Of a stretch of DNA of 45,845 nucleotides, positions 44,537 to 45,845 are shown piece by piece; the stretch's first letter is position 1; every line of letters begins with the position of its first letter. Below the pieces are notes generated by a model. That model made no database searches. It worked only from the letters and a program-made list of their open reading frames with translations, and was not told the origin of the DNA. The translations under genes and the position numbers were made by a program. The stretch comes from Avimicrobium caecorum (lineage in GTDB: Bacteria; Bacillota; Clostridia; Oscillospirales; Ruminococcaceae). The stretch lies in contig CAJFNJ010000026.1 in the NCBI GenBank assembly GCA_904394705.1, positions 1-45,845 on the forward strand, given 5' to 3'.

Positions 44537-45845
44537 ATGAACAGGACAAGATTGCTGGCTCTGCTGCTGGCAGCCATGATGACCGTTCCGGCGCAGATGA
44601 CGGCTGCGGCGGCACAGCCCCAGACTGCCGTACAGACAGGGTCTGTCGCAGTGACGCAGGAGGACAAGTCGGTGGAAACCAGCCTGAGCAGTCTGGAGAA
44701 TACCACAGTGGGCACCACCACAGAATTCACTGTTACCACCCGGGGCGAAAGCGATCCGCATACCACAGTCTATGGCTGTTTTACTGTGAACAGCAGTGAG
44801 CCGAACCTGGGTTCCGATGGCGATATGACCATCGAATATTATGAAACTGCCGAACTGGGTCAGGGCTGGCATGAACTGCCCTCCAATTACTTCGGACCGG
44901 AAGAGGGCTTCCCCTTCAATGCGCTGGGCAATCCCATGGAGAGCCGGTTCAAGGTCACCTTCCACAAGCCCGGCAGCTACGAGATCGTGGTGCTCATCAA
45001 GGAAAAGGACGGCGATGAAGTGGTCTGCCAGACTGCCTCCTTTACTGTGAATGTCACCGAGGAGGAGCCGGAGGAGCCCGGTCTCATCAAGAGCGAGGAG
45101 GAGCTGCGTTCCGCCATTGCGAAGGGCGGTACCGTGGAGCTGGAGGACGGCGCGGACATCGTGCTCACCTCCCAGCTGACCATCTCCAATGCTGTTACCA
45201 TCAAGGCAGGCACCAATGCCAAGATCCGGGCAGAGGGCACTATGCGTTCCTTCGGGGACAGCATTGTGACTGTGTCGGGAGTCAGTGCCAACTTTGAGAA
45301 TGTAGCCATTGATGCCGGGGATCAGGCAGAATATGCCCTGACCTATACCGATGGCGCCAGCGGTACACTCACCGGCGTGACTGTATCCGGCGGCACTGGT
45401 TCCGACCTGCTGGTGGACGGCGCCAATGTGACCCTGGGCAGCGGTACTTCCGCAGGCCAGACCGAGCTTGCCAAGACCGGCAGCGGCACCCCCAAGCTGG
45501 CGGTGCAGTCGGGCGGCAGCACAAAGGTGTGGGTGGATCACGACACTTACACTGCCCTGGGCATGAGCGAGGACGACCTGGAGGAGCAGCTGGCAGCCCT
45601 GGTGAGCTCGGAGAGCGGCACAGTGGAGGCGGTAGTTGGTACCCAGCCGGGCAGCTCGGCGGAGAACGGCACACCGGTGACTGTGCAGCCTGACGATGCC
45701 GATGGCGGCGATGAGGACGACGGCGAGGAGATCCAGCCGGAGGAGAAGACCTCCCGTACCGGCGGCGACTACTTCGGCAATGCAAAGTGGGCTGAGGTCA
45801 AGGCTCAGATCGCGGCTGCCGAGGAAGGCGATACCATCGAGATGA
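44537..45845 (+). CDS. Secreted surface protein, partial (C-terminus beyond window)
   Basis: At least 436 residues, open to the window end. A signal peptide (RLLALLLAAMMTVPAQMTAAAA) starts the protein, so it is exported. Residues 50-175 form a beta-rich domain (TTEFTVTTRGES, SRFKVTFHKPGSYEIVVLIKEKDG), Ig-like in character. From about 185, ELRSAIAKGGTVELEDGADIVLTSQLTISNAVTIKAG is typical of right-handed beta-helix (pectate-lyase-like) surface proteins; the same type of repeat (WAEVKAQIAAAEEGDTIEM) begins again at the window edge. An acidic linker (DDADGGDEDDGEE) separates them. Binding or enzymatic role is unknown. The strong consensus promoter suggests high expression. Confidence 0.75.
   Translation, partial: MNRTRLLALLLAAMMTVPAQMTAAAAQPQTAVQTGSVAVTQEDKSVETSLSSLENTTVGTTTEFTVTTRGESDPHTTVYGCFTVNSSEPNLGSDGDMTIEYYETAELGQGWHELPSNYFGPEEGFPFNALGNPMESRFKVTFHKPGSYEIVVLIKEKDGDEVVCQTASFTVNVTEEEPEEPGLIKSEEELRSAIAKGGTVELEDGADIVLTSQLTISNAVTIKAGTNAKIRAEGTMRSFGDSIVTVSGVSANFENVAIDAGDQAEYALTYTDGASGTLTGVTVSGGTGSDLLVDGANVTLGSGTSAGQTELAKTGSGTPKLAVQSGGSTKVWVDHDTYTALGMSEDDLEEQLAALVSSESGTVEAVVGTQPGSSAENGTPVTVQPDDADGGDEDDGEEIQPEEKTSRTGGDYFGNAKWAEVKAQIAAAEEGDTIEM

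Overview
The window looks like chromosome from a GC-rich (roughly 60 %), anaerobic, endospore-forming Clostridia bacterium, probably Oscillospiraceae/Ruminococcaceae. Evidence: Firmicutes-type ribosome binding sites, a type III glutamine synthetase, the spore genes spoIIP and gpr beside rpsT, lepA and hemW, a zinc-tailed ProS and an orphan acpP. The family-level placement is inferred from gene content only.

Layout. 1-480: tRNA-Glu, then two tandem 5S rRNA genes. 0.58-6.2 kb: an amidase-like lipoprotein, the proline operon proB-proA, a YkvA-like protein and a second lipoprotein. 6.2-8.7 kb: a chromate module with an ArsR repressor carrying a Cys/His-rich tail, split ChrA halves and a convergent ChrB-like protein. 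9-15.2 kb: glutamine synthetase, a GNAT acetyltransferase, dCTP deaminase, an SGNH hydrolase, a NifX-like protein with a metal-binding tail and a PHP phosphatase. 15.5-20.4 kb, minus strand: lepB, lepA, a DUF1648 membrane protein, yjdF with a probable yjdF riboswitch, and hemW.

20.4-33.2 kb is the unusual part: an uninterrupted plus-strand operon of 20 phage structural genes in the order of the B. subtilis PBSX late operon. It runs small and large terminase, portal, protease, decoration protein, capsid, head-tail connectors, contractile sheath, tube, chaperone, hub, spike-like protein, gp25-like wedge, baseplate J, XkdU-like protein and a short fibre. A perfect Bacillus-type LexA box (CGAACAAATGTTCG) lies upstream and a strong terminator closes it. 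There is no integrase, repressor, replication, holin or endolysin gene, no attachment site and, most strikingly, no tape-measure gene. All reading frames are intact and tightly packed, and base composition resembles the flanks. I read this as a domesticated, DNA-damage-controlled phage-like particle (PBSX-like or gene-transfer-agent-like) with a very short or unusual contractile tail, sitting in a conserved host neighbourhood between hemW and the spore operon.

33.2-45.8 kb returns to host genes: an NTF2-like protein, the minus-strand spore operon gpr-spoIIP-unknown, rpsT, a small membrane protein, an atypical flavin lipoprotein, a repeat-bearing intergenic region, bioY, an LCP-like membrane protein, acpP, a GNAT protein, proS and the 5' part of a secreted surface protein cut by the window end. 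Promoters with -35 boxes of the form TTGCCN recur and most transcription units end in clear intrinsic terminators.
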